A DNA stretch of 64,000 nucleotides, taken from Blastococcus mobilis. GTDB taxonomy: Bacteria; Actinomycetota; Actinomycetes; Mycobacteriales; Geodermatophilaceae. The DNA lies in contig NZ_FZNO01000006.1 in assembly GCF_900188025.1 (NCBI RefSeq), positions 1 to 64,000 on the forward strand. Direction: 5' to 3'. The notes under the pieces were generated by a model. That model did not search any database. It was given only the letters and a program-made list of their open reading frames with translations, and was not told the origin of the DNA. Numbering within the stretch: position 1 is the first letter of the stretch; the number at the start of each line of letters is the position of its first letter. A program made the translations under genes and the position numbers. This document shows, piece by piece, positions 19,437 to 28,852 of the stretch.

Positions 19437-20596
19437 TCAGGAAGCAGTTCAGATCGATACTGGCCACCATCTGCCTCGTGGTCGCGGGCTGCGCGGTGGG
19501 GACGGCTCCGCGCCTCGCCGACCCGCTGGACCGGGCCCGGGATCAGCTCGCCGCGCTGGAGCAGCACGAGGGCGGGCACCGGCAGGTCGGGTTCGGTGTG
19601 CAGCTGCAGTGGGACCAGGACAGCCCCGCCGGCTACGAGGAGCGCACCGGACGACAGCCGGTTCTCTACGGCGAGTTCGTGGAGTTCCCCTTTGGCTATG
19701 AGGTCGCGACCTGGCTCGGTGAGAAAGTCGCACAGGTGGAGGCGGAGGACGCGATCCTCATGCTGACCCTCGAACCGCGCGACGGGCTGCACTCGATCAC
19801 CGATGCCGTCCTCGCCGATCTCACCCAGCAGCTCACCGACTGGAACGAGGCAGGCACTCCCGTGCTGGTGCGGTTCGCTCATGAGATGAACGGATCCTGG
19901 TACCCGTGGGGGCAGCAACCGAGCCAGTACATCGCAACCTTCCGGGCCGTTGCGGACGCGGTGCGGGCGGCGCCCGCCAGCCGCATCCTCTGGTCACCCA
20001 ACGAGGGCGGCGGCTATCCGTTCGATGGTCCCTATGCCGCCCGACCCGGCACGCTCGACTACTCCATGCTGGACACCAACGAGGACGGGGAGATCACGCC
20101 GGCCGACGACCCCTACGCGCCCTACTACCCGGGGGATGCCCACGTCAACTGGGTCGGCCTCTCGCTCTATCACTTCGGCGAGGCTTATCCGTGGGGGGAG
20201 AACGCCGTCCCCGAGCCGGACAAGTTCGTCGGGAAACTGACCGGAACTTTCCACAGTGCAGCGGTCGACGAGACCTCCGTCCCCGACTTCTACGCCGAGT
20301 ACGCGGATAGCAGCGGCAAGCCGTTGGCCATCTCGGAGACCTCCGCGCTGTACAACACGGGTCGGGACGACGGCGCCAGCAACCTCGAGATCAAGTCAAC
20401 CTGGTGGGACCAGGTGTTCGCTCCGGATCTTCCAAAGCGCTTCCCACAGCTACGACTGATCAACTGGTTCGAGCAGGACAAGTCGGAGAACGACGTCCAT
20501 GACGGCGAGGTCCGCTGGGCTGCCACCCGAGAGCCAGCGCTGCGCGACGCCCTCCTCGCGCGTGTGCCCGAGTGGCTGGTCTTCGCGCCCGAGTGA
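19433..20596 (+). CDS. GH26 family beta-mannanase-like lipoprotein
   Basis: A 387-residue exported lipoprotein. The signal peptide ends in the lipobox VAGC (Cys at residue 20). The GH26 catalytic domain has the acid/base glutamate in FAHEMNGSWYPWG (near residue 150) and the nucleophile glutamate in PLAISETSAL (near 301). Substrate-binding aromatics are typical (WSPNEGGGYPF, INWFEQDK). GH26 enzymes cleave beta-1,4-mannans and some mixed-linkage glucans. Coupled to the two-helix membrane protein and downstream of the GT2 synthase, it probably trims or releases the polymer at the cell surface. Its stop lies only a few bases from the truncated arsC on the other strand. Confidence 0.88.
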   Translation: MIRKQFRSILATICLVVAGCAVGTAPRLADPLDRARDQLAALEQHEGGHRQVGFGVQLQWDQDSPAGYEERTGRQPVLYGEFVEFPFGYEVATWLGEKVAQVEAEDAILMLTLEPRDGLHSITDAVLADLTQQLTDWNEAGTPVLVRFAHEMNGSWYPWGQQPSQYIATFRAVADAVRAAPASRILWSPNEGGGYPFDGPYAARPGTLDYSMLDTNEDGEITPADDPYAPYYPGDAHVNWVGLSLYHFGEAYPWGENAVPEPDKFVGKLTGTFHSAAVDETSVPDFYAEYADSSGKPLAISETSALYNTGRDDGASNLEIKSTWWDQVFAPDLPKRFPQLRLINWFEQDKSENDVHDGEVRWAATREPALRDALLARVPEWLVFAPE

Positions 20597-20599
20597 GCA

Positions 20600-20666
20600 C
20601 CTGGGCGGCGACGGACCGGCCGGAGTTGTGGATGCAGGCGAACAGGACGCTGGGCGTGCGGCTCAT
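20600..20666 (-). pseudogene. Arsenate reductase (arsC, thioredoxin-coupled type), N-terminal fragment
   Basis: From ATG 20666, behind a GGGAGAGG ribosome site, 22 codons encode MSRTPSVLFACIHNSGRS and AAQVL. This is the start of a low-molecular-weight phosphatase-like arsenate reductase with its CX5R P-loop, including the catalytic Cys. Homology ends where the GH26 gene begins on the other strand. The rest of arsC is missing, so this is a junction scar left when the GT2-GH26 block arrived. Confidence 0.7.
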
Positions 20667-20932
20667 CGGGCCTCTCCCGTCGTGGTGTTCTCGTGCGGGA
20701 CGACGGCCGGCGTCCGTGTGCGGTGATCTGCGGGTGGAGCAGGACCTGATCGCGCCGACCGCTTGGCTGAGCGGCAGCGCTCTACGTATACCGCTCGGCT
20801 GGCGAGGCTGGCCGAGTGCTCCCAGCCCAGCACCTGAACACGGATCGCACGCCGCGCCAACGAGCTGGTCGCCCGGCACCGTTCCCTCCTCAGCCGAGGC
20901 CGCCTCGACACCACGCCATGTTGCGCGCCGGC

Positions 20933-21404
20933 ATGACCTCCACTCGACCCGAGGTTCCGCCGGTGTCGTCCGAGACGCAGCACCGGCGGCCCCCCCGCCG
21001 TCCGCGACCTGGACGCCACCGCCGGCCTACCGCTGGACGGGCTGGCCGACGCCGCGGCCGTCGTCGTCGCCGACAACGCGGGCACCATGGTGGGCACTAT
21101 CGCACTGGAGCGGCATGGCACCAGTTCAGACACCGTGTCCTTGCTGCGGTCGGCCGCCATCGACCCCGCTCGGCGGGGTCACGGCGTCGGAGCCGTCCTC
21201 ACGGCAGCCGTCCTTCGGCGCGTGGACGCGGCCGACGCCTTGGTCGCGCTACTGACCGAGACTGCCACGGAGTGCTTCTCACGGTCCGACTTCACCCTCG
21301 TCGACCGGGCCCAGCTACCCCCGGCGCAGGAGGAGTCGCAGGAGCTCCGCGGTGCCTGCCCATCGTCGGCACGAGCGCTGCTGCGCCCGCCAACCGAAGC
21401 CTGA
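20933..21404 (+). pseudogene. ArsN2-like GNAT acetyltransferase, frameshifted at a C7 run
   Basis: An acetyltransferase of the arsenic-operon ArsN type. ATG 20933 opens MTSTRPEVPPVSSETQ. After a run of seven C bases at 20990-20996 the protein continues in another frame with VRDLDATAGLPLDGLADA, the acetyl-CoA loop DPARRGHGVGAVLTAAVL and the family C-terminus SQELRGACPSSARALL. ArsN proteins acetylate arsinothricin or related toxic amino acids. The one-base frame change at a homopolymer could be mutation, phase variation or sequence error. It sits near the arsC fragment, so an ars locus once stood here. Confidence 0.7.
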
Positions 21405-21413
21405 CCCCGGCCT

Positions 21414-21638
21414 GCGGCCTTCGATGCGGCGAGCCAGTTCGTGCGCGAGGAGGACGTGGCCGAGAGCATCCCGTGCGGTGACGACGTCGGCGCCGTCATC
21501 GAGGCCGCAAAGGCCTACGCCGACGCGGGTTTCACGCACCTGGCGCTGGTGCAGATCGGCGGCGACCGGCAGACGCCGTTCATCGAGTGGAGCCGCCAGG
21601 AGCTGATGCCGGCCTGGCGGGAGGCCTTCGGGGACTGA
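21414..21638 (+). pseudogene. F420-dependent LLM-class oxidoreductase, C-terminal fragment
   Basis: About 74 codons in frame encode the conserved end of the same oxidoreductase family: FDAASQFVREEDVAESIPCG, then THLALVQIGGD and EWSRQELMPAWREAFGD. It has no start of its own and begins ten bases after the ArsN2-like stop. With the N-terminal fragment at 16055-16166 it marks the two edges of the inserted block. About 200 middle residues are absent, so insertion was accompanied or followed by deletion. Confidence 0.8.
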
Positions 21639-21654
21639 CCGGCACGCACACCTT

Positions 21655-21670
21655 GGGGTGAGGTCACCCC
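21655..21670. promoter_or_regulatory. Inverted repeat upstream of the TPR gene
   Basis: GGGGTGAGGTCACCCC has perfect 7-bp arms with a 2-bp centre, 46 bp before the TPR start codon. It may be an operator, or a weak terminator for the fragment to its left. Confidence 0.4.
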
Positions 21671-21715
21671 GCCGGGAGGCGCGAGGACACGTCAGCGCCC
21701 GCGATCATCAGCGGC

Positions 21716-22576
21716 ATGACCGAGGACCTGGACGCCCGCCTCCGGCGGCTGCAGGCCTCCGACGACGTCTACGCGCTGATCGACCTCGGCTGCGACCTGG
21801 CCGACGTCGGGAGGCAGACCGACGCCGAGTGGTGCTTCCGCCGCGCCGCCGACCTGGGCGACACGGTCGGCTCGTTCAACCTCGGCAACGCCCTGGCCGC
21901 CCAGCATCGCTGGGCGGAGGCGGTCGATGCCTACGAGGTCGCGCTGGCCGGCGGCGAGGCCGACGCCTGGCGCAACCTCGGCAAGGTCCTCGAGGACCTC
22001 GGTGACCTGGCCGGGGCCATGCGCGCCTACCGCGGCGCGGTGGAGGCCGGTGACCTCGAGGGCGGACTGCAGCTGGCGTTCCTCCTGCGGGAGCAGGGCG
22101 AGCGGCACGCGGCCATGGACGTCGCGATGGAGATCGCGGCCATGGGGGACCAGGAGGCCGCCGCGGTCGTCGCCTGCTGGCGGTGGTGCGCCACCCTCGA
22201 CCCGGCGCTGGAACCCGACCTGCGCATGGGCGCCGACTACTTCCCGGCGGCCCGCGCCGACCTCGCACACCTGCTGCGCGAGACCGGGCGGATGGACGAG
22301 GCCCGGTTCGTGCTGGAGAAGGGCGCCAAGCTGGGCGAGGCGGTGGCCTGGCTGCCGCTGGGCAACTTCTACGCCGACGAGATGGGCGACGACGAGGCGG
22401 CCGAGGAGGCCTACCGCGGTGGCATCGCCGCGGGCGAGGCCTACTGCCACCACAACCTGGCCGTGCTGCTGGCCGAGCGCGGCGACTTCGACGGCGCCGT
22501 CGAGCAGTTCCGCCTCGGTGCCGCGGCCGGCGACCAGCTGGCCGCCGACGCGTTGCGGGAGCTCGAGCGCGGCTGA
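21716..22576 (+). CDS. Tetratricopeptide (Sel1-like) repeat protein
   Basis: A 286-residue soluble all-helical protein built from about seven TPR/Sel1-like units (for example AVDAYEVALAGGEADAWRNL, AMRAYRGAVEAGD, AEEAYRGGIAAGEAY). Such repeats form protein-protein interaction scaffolds. No enzyme domain, signal peptide or membrane helix is seen. ATG 21716 begins after a possible GATCAT -10 seven bases upstream. It stands 78 bp before ppc on the same strand, but GATACT before ppc suggests that ppc has its own promoter. Confidence 0.8.
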   Translation: MTEDLDARLRRLQASDDVYALIDLGCDLADVGRQTDAEWCFRRAADLGDTVGSFNLGNALAAQHRWAEAVDAYEVALAGGEADAWRNLGKVLEDLGDLAGAMRAYRGAVEAGDLEGGLQLAFLLREQGERHAAMDVAMEIAAMGDQEAAAVVACWRWCATLDPALEPDLRMGADYFPAARADLAHLLRETGRMDEARFVLEKGAKLGEAVAWLPLGNFYADEMGDDEAAEEAYRGGIAAGEAYCHHNLAVLLAERGDFDGAVEQFRLGAAAGDQLAADALRELERG

Positions 22577-22654
22577 CGGGCGCGTCGGGGGCCCAGCCGG
22601 GACCCCACTCACGTGCGACATGAGCCCGACACATGCGAGCCGGATACTCGACTC

Positions 22655-25474
22655 GTGTCCGAAGCAACTGTCGACGTCGCCGATCTCCGCCACTCTCGAA
22701 CGCCCGGACCCGGCGATCGTGCCGACGACGCCCCGCTCCGCGACGACATCCGGCTACTGGGTCGGGTCCTCGGCGAGGTGATCGGCTCGCAGGCGGGGCA
22801 GGACGTCCTCGACCTGGTCGAGTCCACCCGCGTGGAGGCGTTCAAGATCCGCCGGTCCGAGATGGACCGGGCCGAGCTGGCGCAGCGGTTGTCCAGCCTC
22901 GACATCCGGTCGTCCAACCACGTGATCCGGGCCTTCAGCCACTTCTCGGTGCTGGCCAACCTCGCCGAGGACATCCACCACGAGCGTCGCCGCCGGTTCC
23001 ACCGCCGCGAGGGCTCGCCGCCGCAGGCCGGCAGCCTGGCCGCCACCATGGCCCTGCTGGACCAGGCCGACCTCGAGGCCGACGTCGTGGCCCGCGAGCT
23101 GACCGGCGCCCTGGTCTGCCCGGTCGTGACCGCGCACCCCACGGAGGTGCGCCGCCGGACGATCTCGCAGGTCCAGGGGCACATCACCGACCTGATCCGG
23201 CAGCGGGACCGCGCGGCCCGCGGGGAGATCGACGAGTCGCAGTGGTCCGCGCAGCTGTGGCGCTCGGTGCTCACCCTCTGGCAGACGGCGCTGCTGCGAC
23301 TGTCCCGGCTGCGGCTGACCGACGAGATCGACGAGGCGCTGCGCTACTACGACCTGTCCCTCTTCGAGGTCGTCCCGGCGATCAACGCCGAGCTGCGGCG
23401 CGCGCTGGACGAGCGCTGGCCCGACGCCGGCCTGCTGCCCCGGCCCATGCTGCTGACCGGCTCATGGATCGGCGGCGACCGCGACGGCAACCCGTTCGTC
23501 GACGCCGACGCGCTGCGGCGGGCGACCAGCCGGCAGGCCGAGACCGCGCTGGCCCACCACCTCGACGAGCTCGAGGCCCTGCGCGGCGAGCTGTCGATGT
23601 CCGACCGGCTGGTCACCCCGACGCCGGAGCTCTACCACCTGGCCGAGGCCTCCCGGGACGACTCACCGTTCCGGGCGGACGAGCCGTACCGACGGGCACT
23701 GAACGGCATCTCCGCCCGACTGGCCGCCACCGCGCGCTCGGTGCTCGGACGGGTGCCGGGTCCGGCGCCCGAGACGCCGCTCCCGGCCTACGGGTCGCCC
23801 GACGAGCTGCGCGCCGACCTCGACGTCATCGACGTCTCGCTGCGCAGGCACGGCGCCGGCGCGCTGGCCGACGACCGGCTGCTGCGCCTGCGGGAGGCCG
23901 TCGAGGTGTTCGGGTTCCACCTGTGCGGCCTGGACATGCGGCAGAACTCCGCCGTCCACGAGGAGGTCGTTGCGGAACTGCTGGCCTGGGCCGGCGTGTG
24001 CGAGGACTACGCCTCCCTCGACGAGCCGGCCAGGGTGGAGCTCCTGACCGGTGAGCTGACGCTGCGCCGTCCCCTGGTGCGGCCGGACGCCGAGCTGTCC
24101 GACACCGCCAGGGGGGAGCTCGACGTCCTCCTCGCCGCCGCCGACCAGGTCGCGCTGCTGGGCCCGCGGGCGATCCCGAACTACGTCATCAGCATGTGCG
24201 AGTCGGTCAGCGACGTCCTCGAGGTCGCCGTCCTGCTGAAGGAGGTCGGCCTCCTCGACCCGGGCGCTCCGTCGCCGACCCACCAGCCCATGCCCTCCTG
24301 CTCGGTCGGCATCTCACCGCTGTTCGAGACCATCGACGACCTCCAGGCCGCGGGCAGCACGCTCAGCGCCGTCCTCGCCCAGCCGCTGTACCGCTCGCTG
24401 CTGGCCTTCCGGGGCGACGTGCAGGAGGTCATGCTCGGCTACTCCGACAGCAACAAGGACGGCGGCTACCTGGCCGCCAACTGGGCGCTGTACCGGGCCG
24501 AGCTGGACCTGGTCGAGGTGGCACGTGCCGAGGGGATCCGGCTGCGCCTCTTCCACGGCCGAGGGGGCACCGTCGGCCGGGGTGGCGGGCCCAGCTACGA
24601 GGCGATCCGCGCGCAGCCGCCCGGTGCGGTCGCCGGGGCGCTGCGGATCACCGAACAGGGCGAGGTCATCGCCGCCAAGTACGGCGACCCCGACCGCGCC
24701 CGACGCAATCTCGAGGCCCTCGTCGCCGCCACCCTGGAGTCCACGCTGCTCGACATCGAGGGGCTGGGGACCGATGCGGAGCCGGTGTACGCGCTGCTGG
24801 ACGACCTCGCCGCCCGAGCGCAGCGGGCCTATCGAACGCTCGTGCACGAGACGCCGGGATTCGTCGAATGGTTCCGCGCCGCGACGCCGATCAGCGAGCT
24901 GGGCGAGCTGAACATCGGCAGCCGCCCGCCGTCGCGCAAGGCCGGGAACTCCATCGCCGACCTGCGCGCGATCCCGTGGGTCTTCAGCTGGTCGCAGGCG
25001 CGGATCATGCTGCCCGGGTGGTACGGCACCGGCTCTGCCCTCGAGAGCTGGGTGGGCGGGGACGACCGGAAGCTGGCCCGTCTCCAGGAGCTGCACCGCA
25101 CCTGGCCGTTCTTCCGCACGGTGCTGTCCAACATGGGCATGGTGCTGGCCAAGACCGACCTCGGGCTCGCCGCCCGCTACGCCGGACTCGTCCCCGACGA
25201 GGACCTGCGCGCCCGGGTGTTCGACCAGATCACCGCCGAGCACGAGCGGACCTGCCGGATGCTGCTGGCCATCACCGGCGACGACGAGCTGCTCGCCGAC
25301 AACCCGTCCCTGGCCCGCTCGATCCGCAACCGGTTCCCCTACCTGGAGCCGCTGCACCACCTGCAGGTGGAGATGCTGCGCCGCCGCCGCGGGGGTGACG
25401 ACGACGAGCTGACCCGCCGCAACATCCAGCTGACCATCAACGGCATCGCCACCGCCCTGCGCAACAGCGGCTGA
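22655..25474 (+). CDS. ppc: Phosphoenolpyruvate carboxylase
   Basis: A 939-residue PEP carboxylase that makes oxaloacetate from PEP and bicarbonate, an anaplerotic step that feeds citrate synthase. Catalytic His lies in [15 protein letters not shown]. The other hallmark motifs are [44 protein letters not shown] and, near the end, [12 protein letters not shown] 22655 is chosen because GATACT lies exactly six bases upstream (leaderless pattern). GTG 22613 would add 14 unlikely residues. Length is normal for the family. Confidence 0.96.
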   Translation: MSEATVDVADLRHSRTPGPGDRADDAPLRDDIRLLGRVLGEVIGSQAGQDVLDLVESTRVEAFKIRRSEMDRAELAQRLSSLDIRSSNHVIRAFSHFSVLANLAEDIHHERRRRFHRREGSPPQAGSLAATMALLDQADLEADVVARELTGALVCPVVTAHPTEVRRRTISQVQGHITDLIRQRDRAARGEIDESQWSAQLWRSVLTLWQTALLRLSRLRLTDEIDEALRYYDLSLFEVVPAINAELRRALDERWPDAGLLPRPMLLTGSWIGGDRDGNPFVDADALRRATSRQAETALAHHLDELEALRGELSMSDRLVTPTPELYHLAEASRDDSPFRADEPYRRALNGISARLAATARSVLGRVPGPAPETPLPAYGSPDELRADLDVIDVSLRRHGAGALADDRLLRLREAVEVFGFHLCGLDMRQNSAVHEEVVAELLAWAGVCEDYASLDEPARVELLTGELTLRRPLVRPDAELSDTARGELDVLLAAADQVALLGPRAIPNYVISMCESVSDVLEVAVLLKEVGLLDPGAPSPTHQPMPSCSVGISPLFETIDDLQAAGSTLSAVLAQPLYRSLLAFRGDVQEVMLGYSDSNKDGGYLAANWALYRAELDLVEVARAEGIRLRLFHGRGGTVGRGGGPSYEAIRAQPPGAVAGALRITEQGEVIAAKYGDPDRARRNLEALVAATLESTLLDIEGLGTDAEPVYALLDDLAARAQRAYRTLVHETPGFVEWFRAATPISELGELNIGSRPPSRKAGNSIADLRAIPWVFSWSQARIMLPGWYGTGSALESWVGGDDRKLARLQELHRTWPFFRTVLSNMGMVLAKTDLGLAARYAGLVPDEDLRARVFDQITAEHERTCRMLLAITGDDELLADNPSLARSIRNRFPYLEPLHHLQVEMLRRRRGGDDDELTRRNIQLTINGIATALRNSG

Positions 25475-25557
25475 AGAAGGACCCCGAGAAGGACCCCGAG
25501 AAGGACCCCGTCCTCCCCACCACTCGCAGGCTCGCGGCGGTGCCCAGGACGGGGCCT
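25475..25557. repeat. Terminator-like intergenic repeat, copy 6 with triplicated arm
   Basis: The left arm AGAAGGACCCCG occurs three times in tandem before the usual loop CTCGCAGGCTCGCGG and the right arm GGACGGGGCC. It lies between the convergent ppc and FprA genes. The triplication shows that the element can expand locally. Confidence 0.75.
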
Positions 25558-26972
25558 CAGCGGGGCCGGGTCGCCGCGGCCCGGACGGCCGCCATGAGGG
25601 ACTCCCGCTCGTGCAGCGTCGTCCGTACCCGCCCGCGGGTGGCGCCGAGCGCGGCCTCCGCGGCGTCGATGGCCCGCCAGTCGTCGAGCAGCACCGGCTC
25701 CGCGCCGCGGGCGACCAGCTCGTCGACCAGGTCGTCCACGGGGCCGGACGGGGCGAGCACGCCGGCGGCGGCGTCGGCGAGGAGTGCGGCGACGGTCTCC
25801 CGGGCGTCGTGCTTGTTGTGTCCGACGACGCCGCTGGGCCCGCGCTTGATCCACCCGGCCACGTACTCGCCGGGTGCGGGCCGCCCCTCCCGCAGCACCC
25901 GTCCGGCGTCGTTGGGCACCGTGCCCGAGCGTTCGTCGACCGGCAGCCCCGGCAGCGGGATGCCGCGGTAGCCCACCGAGCGCACCACGAGGTCGGCCGG
26001 CAGCACCTCCAGCTCGCCCGTGCCCATGGCGCGGCCGTCGCCGTCCACGGCGGTGCGCTCCACCTCCACGCCGGTCACCCGCTCGTCCCCGAGCAGCCGC
26101 ACCGGCCGCCGGAAGAACCGCAGGCGCAGCCGCACCCGGTCGGGCGCAGGGGCGTGACCGGCCCAGCCACGCAGGACCGCGAGGTTCCGGCTGACGTTCC
26201 GGTCCGTGGCCGCGCGCTCCTCGCTGCCCGGGTCCAGCTCCAGGTCGGCGGGATCCACCAGGACGGTCGCCTCGGCCAGCCCGTCCAGCTCGCGCAGCTC
26301 CTGGGTGGTGAAGGTCGCCTGCGCCGGCCCCCGCCGCCCCAGCACGGTGACCTCCTCGACCGGCGCGGCGGCGAGCACGTCGAGCACGTGCTGCGGCATG
26401 TCGGTCGGCTCCAGTTCCTCGGGCGTCCGGGCCAGCACCCGTGCGACGTCCAGGGCCACGTTGCCCACGCCCACGACGACGACCGACCGCACCCCGGTCA
26501 GCGCCGCCTCGACGCGGGCCCGGTCGACGTCGGGGTGGCCGGTGTACCAGGCGACGAGGTCGGTGGCGGCCAGGCTGCCCGGCAGCTCCTCGCCCTCGAT
26601 GCCCAGCTGCCGGTCCAACGAGGCGCCGTAGGTGTAGATGACCGCGTCGACGTGCCGCCGCAGCTCCTCCAGCGAGATGTCCACGCCGACGTCGACGTTG
26701 CCCACGAACCGCACCAGCGGATGCTCGAGGCTGCGGTGGAGGGTGTCCCGGATGGCCCGCATCTTGGGGTGGTCGGGGGCGATCCCGTGCCGCACCAGGC
26801 CGAACGGCGTCGGTAGCCGGTCCAGCAGGTCCACGGCGACCGGGACGGCGTCCTGCCGGGTGAGGGCGTCGGCGGCGTAGATGCCAGCCGGTCCCGCGCC
26901 GACCACCGCGACCCGGAGCGGGCGCAGCGGCAACGGGGGAGGAGGTGATCCGTCGGCGGGCACGACTGGCAT
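25557..26972 (-). CDS. fprA: NADP-dependent ferredoxin reductase, FprA type
   Basis: A 471-residue FAD/NADPH flavoprotein of the adrenodoxin-reductase (FprA) family that moves electrons between NADPH and ferredoxin. The FAD motif VVGAGPAGIYAADAL is near residue 20. FGLVRHGIAPDHPKM follows, then the NADPH-binding VVVGVGNVALDVARVLARTP and the C-terminal AGWIKRGPSGVVGHNKHDA. ATG 26972 gives an N-terminus close to the FAD fold; the GTG codons shortly after are alternatives. It is convergent with ppc. Confidence 0.93.
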   Translation of the reverse strand: MPVVPADGSPPPPLPLRPLRVAVVGAGPAGIYAADALTRQDAVPVAVDLLDRLPTPFGLVRHGIAPDHPKMRAIRDTLHRSLEHPLVRFVGNVDVGVDISLEELRRHVDAVIYTYGASLDRQLGIEGEELPGSLAATDLVAWYTGHPDVDRARVEAALTGVRSVVVVGVGNVALDVARVLARTPEELEPTDMPQHVLDVLAAAPVEEVTVLGRRGPAQATFTTQELRELDGLAEATVLVDPADLELDPGSEERAATDRNVSRNLAVLRGWAGHAPAPDRVRLRLRFFRRPVRLLGDERVTGVEVERTAVDGDGRAMGTGELEVLPADLVVRSVGYRGIPLPGLPVDERSGTVPNDAGRVLREGRPAPGEYVAGWIKRGPSGVVGHNKHDARETVAALLADAAAGVLAPSGPVDDLVDELVARGAEPVLLDDWRAIDAAEAALGATRGRVRTTLHERESLMAAVRAAATRPR

Positions 26973-27094
26973 CCTGACCCGGCGCGGGCCCTTCGCACCA
27001 GAGCAGGAGCCCGATCCGCCGTGCGCCTGTGTCCCGGAGGTGCTCGCCGCCGTCCCCCAGGTGCCCGCGGGCCCCCCGCAGCCCCCGTGCGGGC

Positions 27095-27907
27095 TCAGCG
27101 GCAGGACCGGTTGCGGTCCAGCTCGTCGCGGACGTACTGGCTCAGCGCCACCTGCCCGCCTGGGACGAGCGGGTCCTCCGCGCACGCCGCCGCCGCCTGG
27201 CGGGAGGTGACCGAGCCGGCGAGCCAGCTGTCCAGCCCCGCGAGGACGCTGTCGTCCCCGACCTCACCGACGATCTGCGACCACTGCTCGTGGGTGGAGT
27301 AGATCCCCACCTCGGCACCCCGGTCGAGCAGGTACTCGGTCATTCCCTCGAGCGTCGCGCGATTGTTCTCGCGGGCCTCGGCGGAGCCGAACTGCCAGGT
27401 GTTCACGGTCTCGACGTCCAGCCACCAGACGTAGCGGGAGGGCCGGCTGTCGACCCGGGCCGCACGGGCGGCCGGCGTGAAGAACGACACGACGCTGTTC
27501 TCCGCCCGCTCCCAGCCGTACTGCCACGAGCAGGCGGCGGTGTTCCTGCCGTCGCAGTTGCCGTACGGCGTCGAACCACCCTCCGGCCAGGTGGTGACCT
27601 GGTCGAGGACCTGGCCCGGGTTGGCGGTGTTCAGGTAGAGCTGGGCGCGGGGCTGTTCCTCCACGGCGCCCGAGGAGTTCCACGCCCACACGAGCTGCTC
27701 GCGCAGGCAGGGATTGGCTCGGGTCGAGAGCCCGCCGTTGACCCCGACGACGGCGAACGCACGCTCGCGCGGCAGGTCGGTGCGGCACTGCGGATAGGAG
27801 ACGTCGTAACCGACGCCGGAGGGTGCCGCCGCGGCCGTCCCTGGCACGGCGAGGGCCGCCACCGCCGCGAGGGCGATGACGGCGACCCTCCACACCGACA
27901 GTGCCAT
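27095..27907 (-). CDS. Secreted GH25-like TIM-barrel protein
   Basis: A 270-residue exported protein. A Sec signal peptide covers about residues 1-29 (hydrophobic ALAAVAALAVPGTAAAA). The mature part begins VGYDVSYPQC and carries WWLDVETVNTWQ, an acidic pair like the catalytic site of GH25 lysozyme-type barrels. Six cysteines suggest disulfides outside the cell. The family is common but poorly described in actinobacteria. Cell-wall hydrolysis is possible, not shown. ATG 27907 is preferred over TTG 27916. Confidence 0.72.
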   Translation of the reverse strand: MALSVWRVAVIALAAVAALAVPGTAAAAPSGVGYDVSYPQCRTDLPRERAFAVVGVNGGLSTRANPCLREQLVWAWNSSGAVEEQPRAQLYLNTANPGQVLDQVTTWPEGGSTPYGNCDGRNTAACSWQYGWERAENSVVSFFTPAARAARVDSRPSRYVWWLDVETVNTWQFGSAEARENNRATLEGMTEYLLDRGAEVGIYSTHEQWSQIVGEVGDDSVLAGLDSWLAGSVTSRQAAAACAEDPLVPGGQVALSQYVRDELDRNRSCR

Positions 27908-28015
27908 CGGCGGCAACGTACACGCGTCCGGGCCCGGCGTCCGCGTGTCGCGACGGATGCTGCTGGAGCGACGAGTGGCGACGGAATCGCTGGTGGGGGA
28001 CGAGGCGACCGGCCG

Positions 28016-28825
28016 TCAGACGGCCTGGCAGACCGGGCACCAGTAGAGGTTGCGCCCCACCATGGCCTCGGTCCGGATCTCGGACCCGCAGATGCGGCAG
28101 GGCAGTCCGGTGCGCCGGTAGACGTAGTGCGCGTCCTCGCGCTGTACCGCACCGCGGCGCCGGATCCGGTCCTCCGGGCGGGTGGTGACGATCCGGCCCA
28201 TGCGCACGCCGGCCCGCATGAGGGTCACCAGGTCGGCCCACATGTCCCGCCACGTCGCCGCGTCCACGGCGCGGCCGGGGCGGAACGGGGACACCCGATG
28301 CCGGAAGAGCAGCTCGGCCCGGTAGACGTTGCCGACGCCGGCGAGCACCGACTGGTCCATCAGCAGCGCACCGATAGCCGTCCGGCTGCCCGCGATGCGG
28401 CGGTGCGCCACAGTGCCGTCCGCCCGTGGCCGCAGCGGATCGGGCCCCAGGCGTGCCAGGATCGCGGCGACCTCGGGGGCGGCCAGCACCTCGCACGCGG
28501 TCGGTCCCCGCAGGTCGGCCCACACGCCGGACCCGTCCGGACCGTCGGCCACCCACCGCATGCGCAGCGCACCCTTCGCCGGTGGCGGGTCGCCGGTGCC
28601 GCCTGCGAAGGTGCCGTACAGGCCGAGGTGCACGTGCAGGATGTCGCCGCCGAAGTCGGCGAACAGGTGCTTGCCGTACGAGAAGACCTCCCGCAGGACC
28701 CGCCCGTCGAGCAGCGCGGCGCCGGCGGCGAACCGTCCTTGCGGGCTGGTGACGTGCACCGGGCGGCCGGCGAAGGTCTGCTGCTGCCCACGCGCCAGGC
28801 GGTACAGGGTGTGCCCCTCAGGCAC
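28016..28825 (-). CDS. nei: Endonuclease VIII-like DNA glycosylase/AP lyase (Nei family)
   Basis: A 269-residue base-excision repair enzyme for oxidised bases. It starts MPEGHTLYRLAR, with catalytic Pro1-Glu2 after Met removal. The helix-two-turn-helix has the AGVGNVYRAELLFRH segment. The C-terminal zinc finger is CRICGSEI ... WCPVCQ. MPEGHT is the Nei2-type opening rather than MutM. The gap to the photolyase gene is only 27 bp on the same strand, so both repair enzymes may be co-transcribed. Confidence 0.92.
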   Translation of the reverse strand: MPEGHTLYRLARGQQQTFAGRPVHVTSPQGRFAAGAALLDGRVLREVFSYGKHLFADFGGDILHVHLGLYGTFAGGTGDPPPAKGALRMRWVADGPDGSGVWADLRGPTACEVLAAPEVAAILARLGPDPLRPRADGTVAHRRIAGSRTAIGALLMDQSVLAGVGNVYRAELLFRHRVSPFRPGRAVDAATWRDMWADLVTLMRAGVRMGRIVTTRPEDRIRRRGAVQREDAHYVYRRTGLPCRICGSEIRTEAMVGRNLYWCPVCQAV

Positions 28826-28852
28826 GGGGGGTCCTCCGGGTGTCCTCGACCG

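Noticed and set aside
20700-20900. Possible arsR or tRNA-like sequence between the arsC and arsN2 remnants
   Set aside because: No helix-turn-helix reading in any frame and no cloverleaf could be formed.
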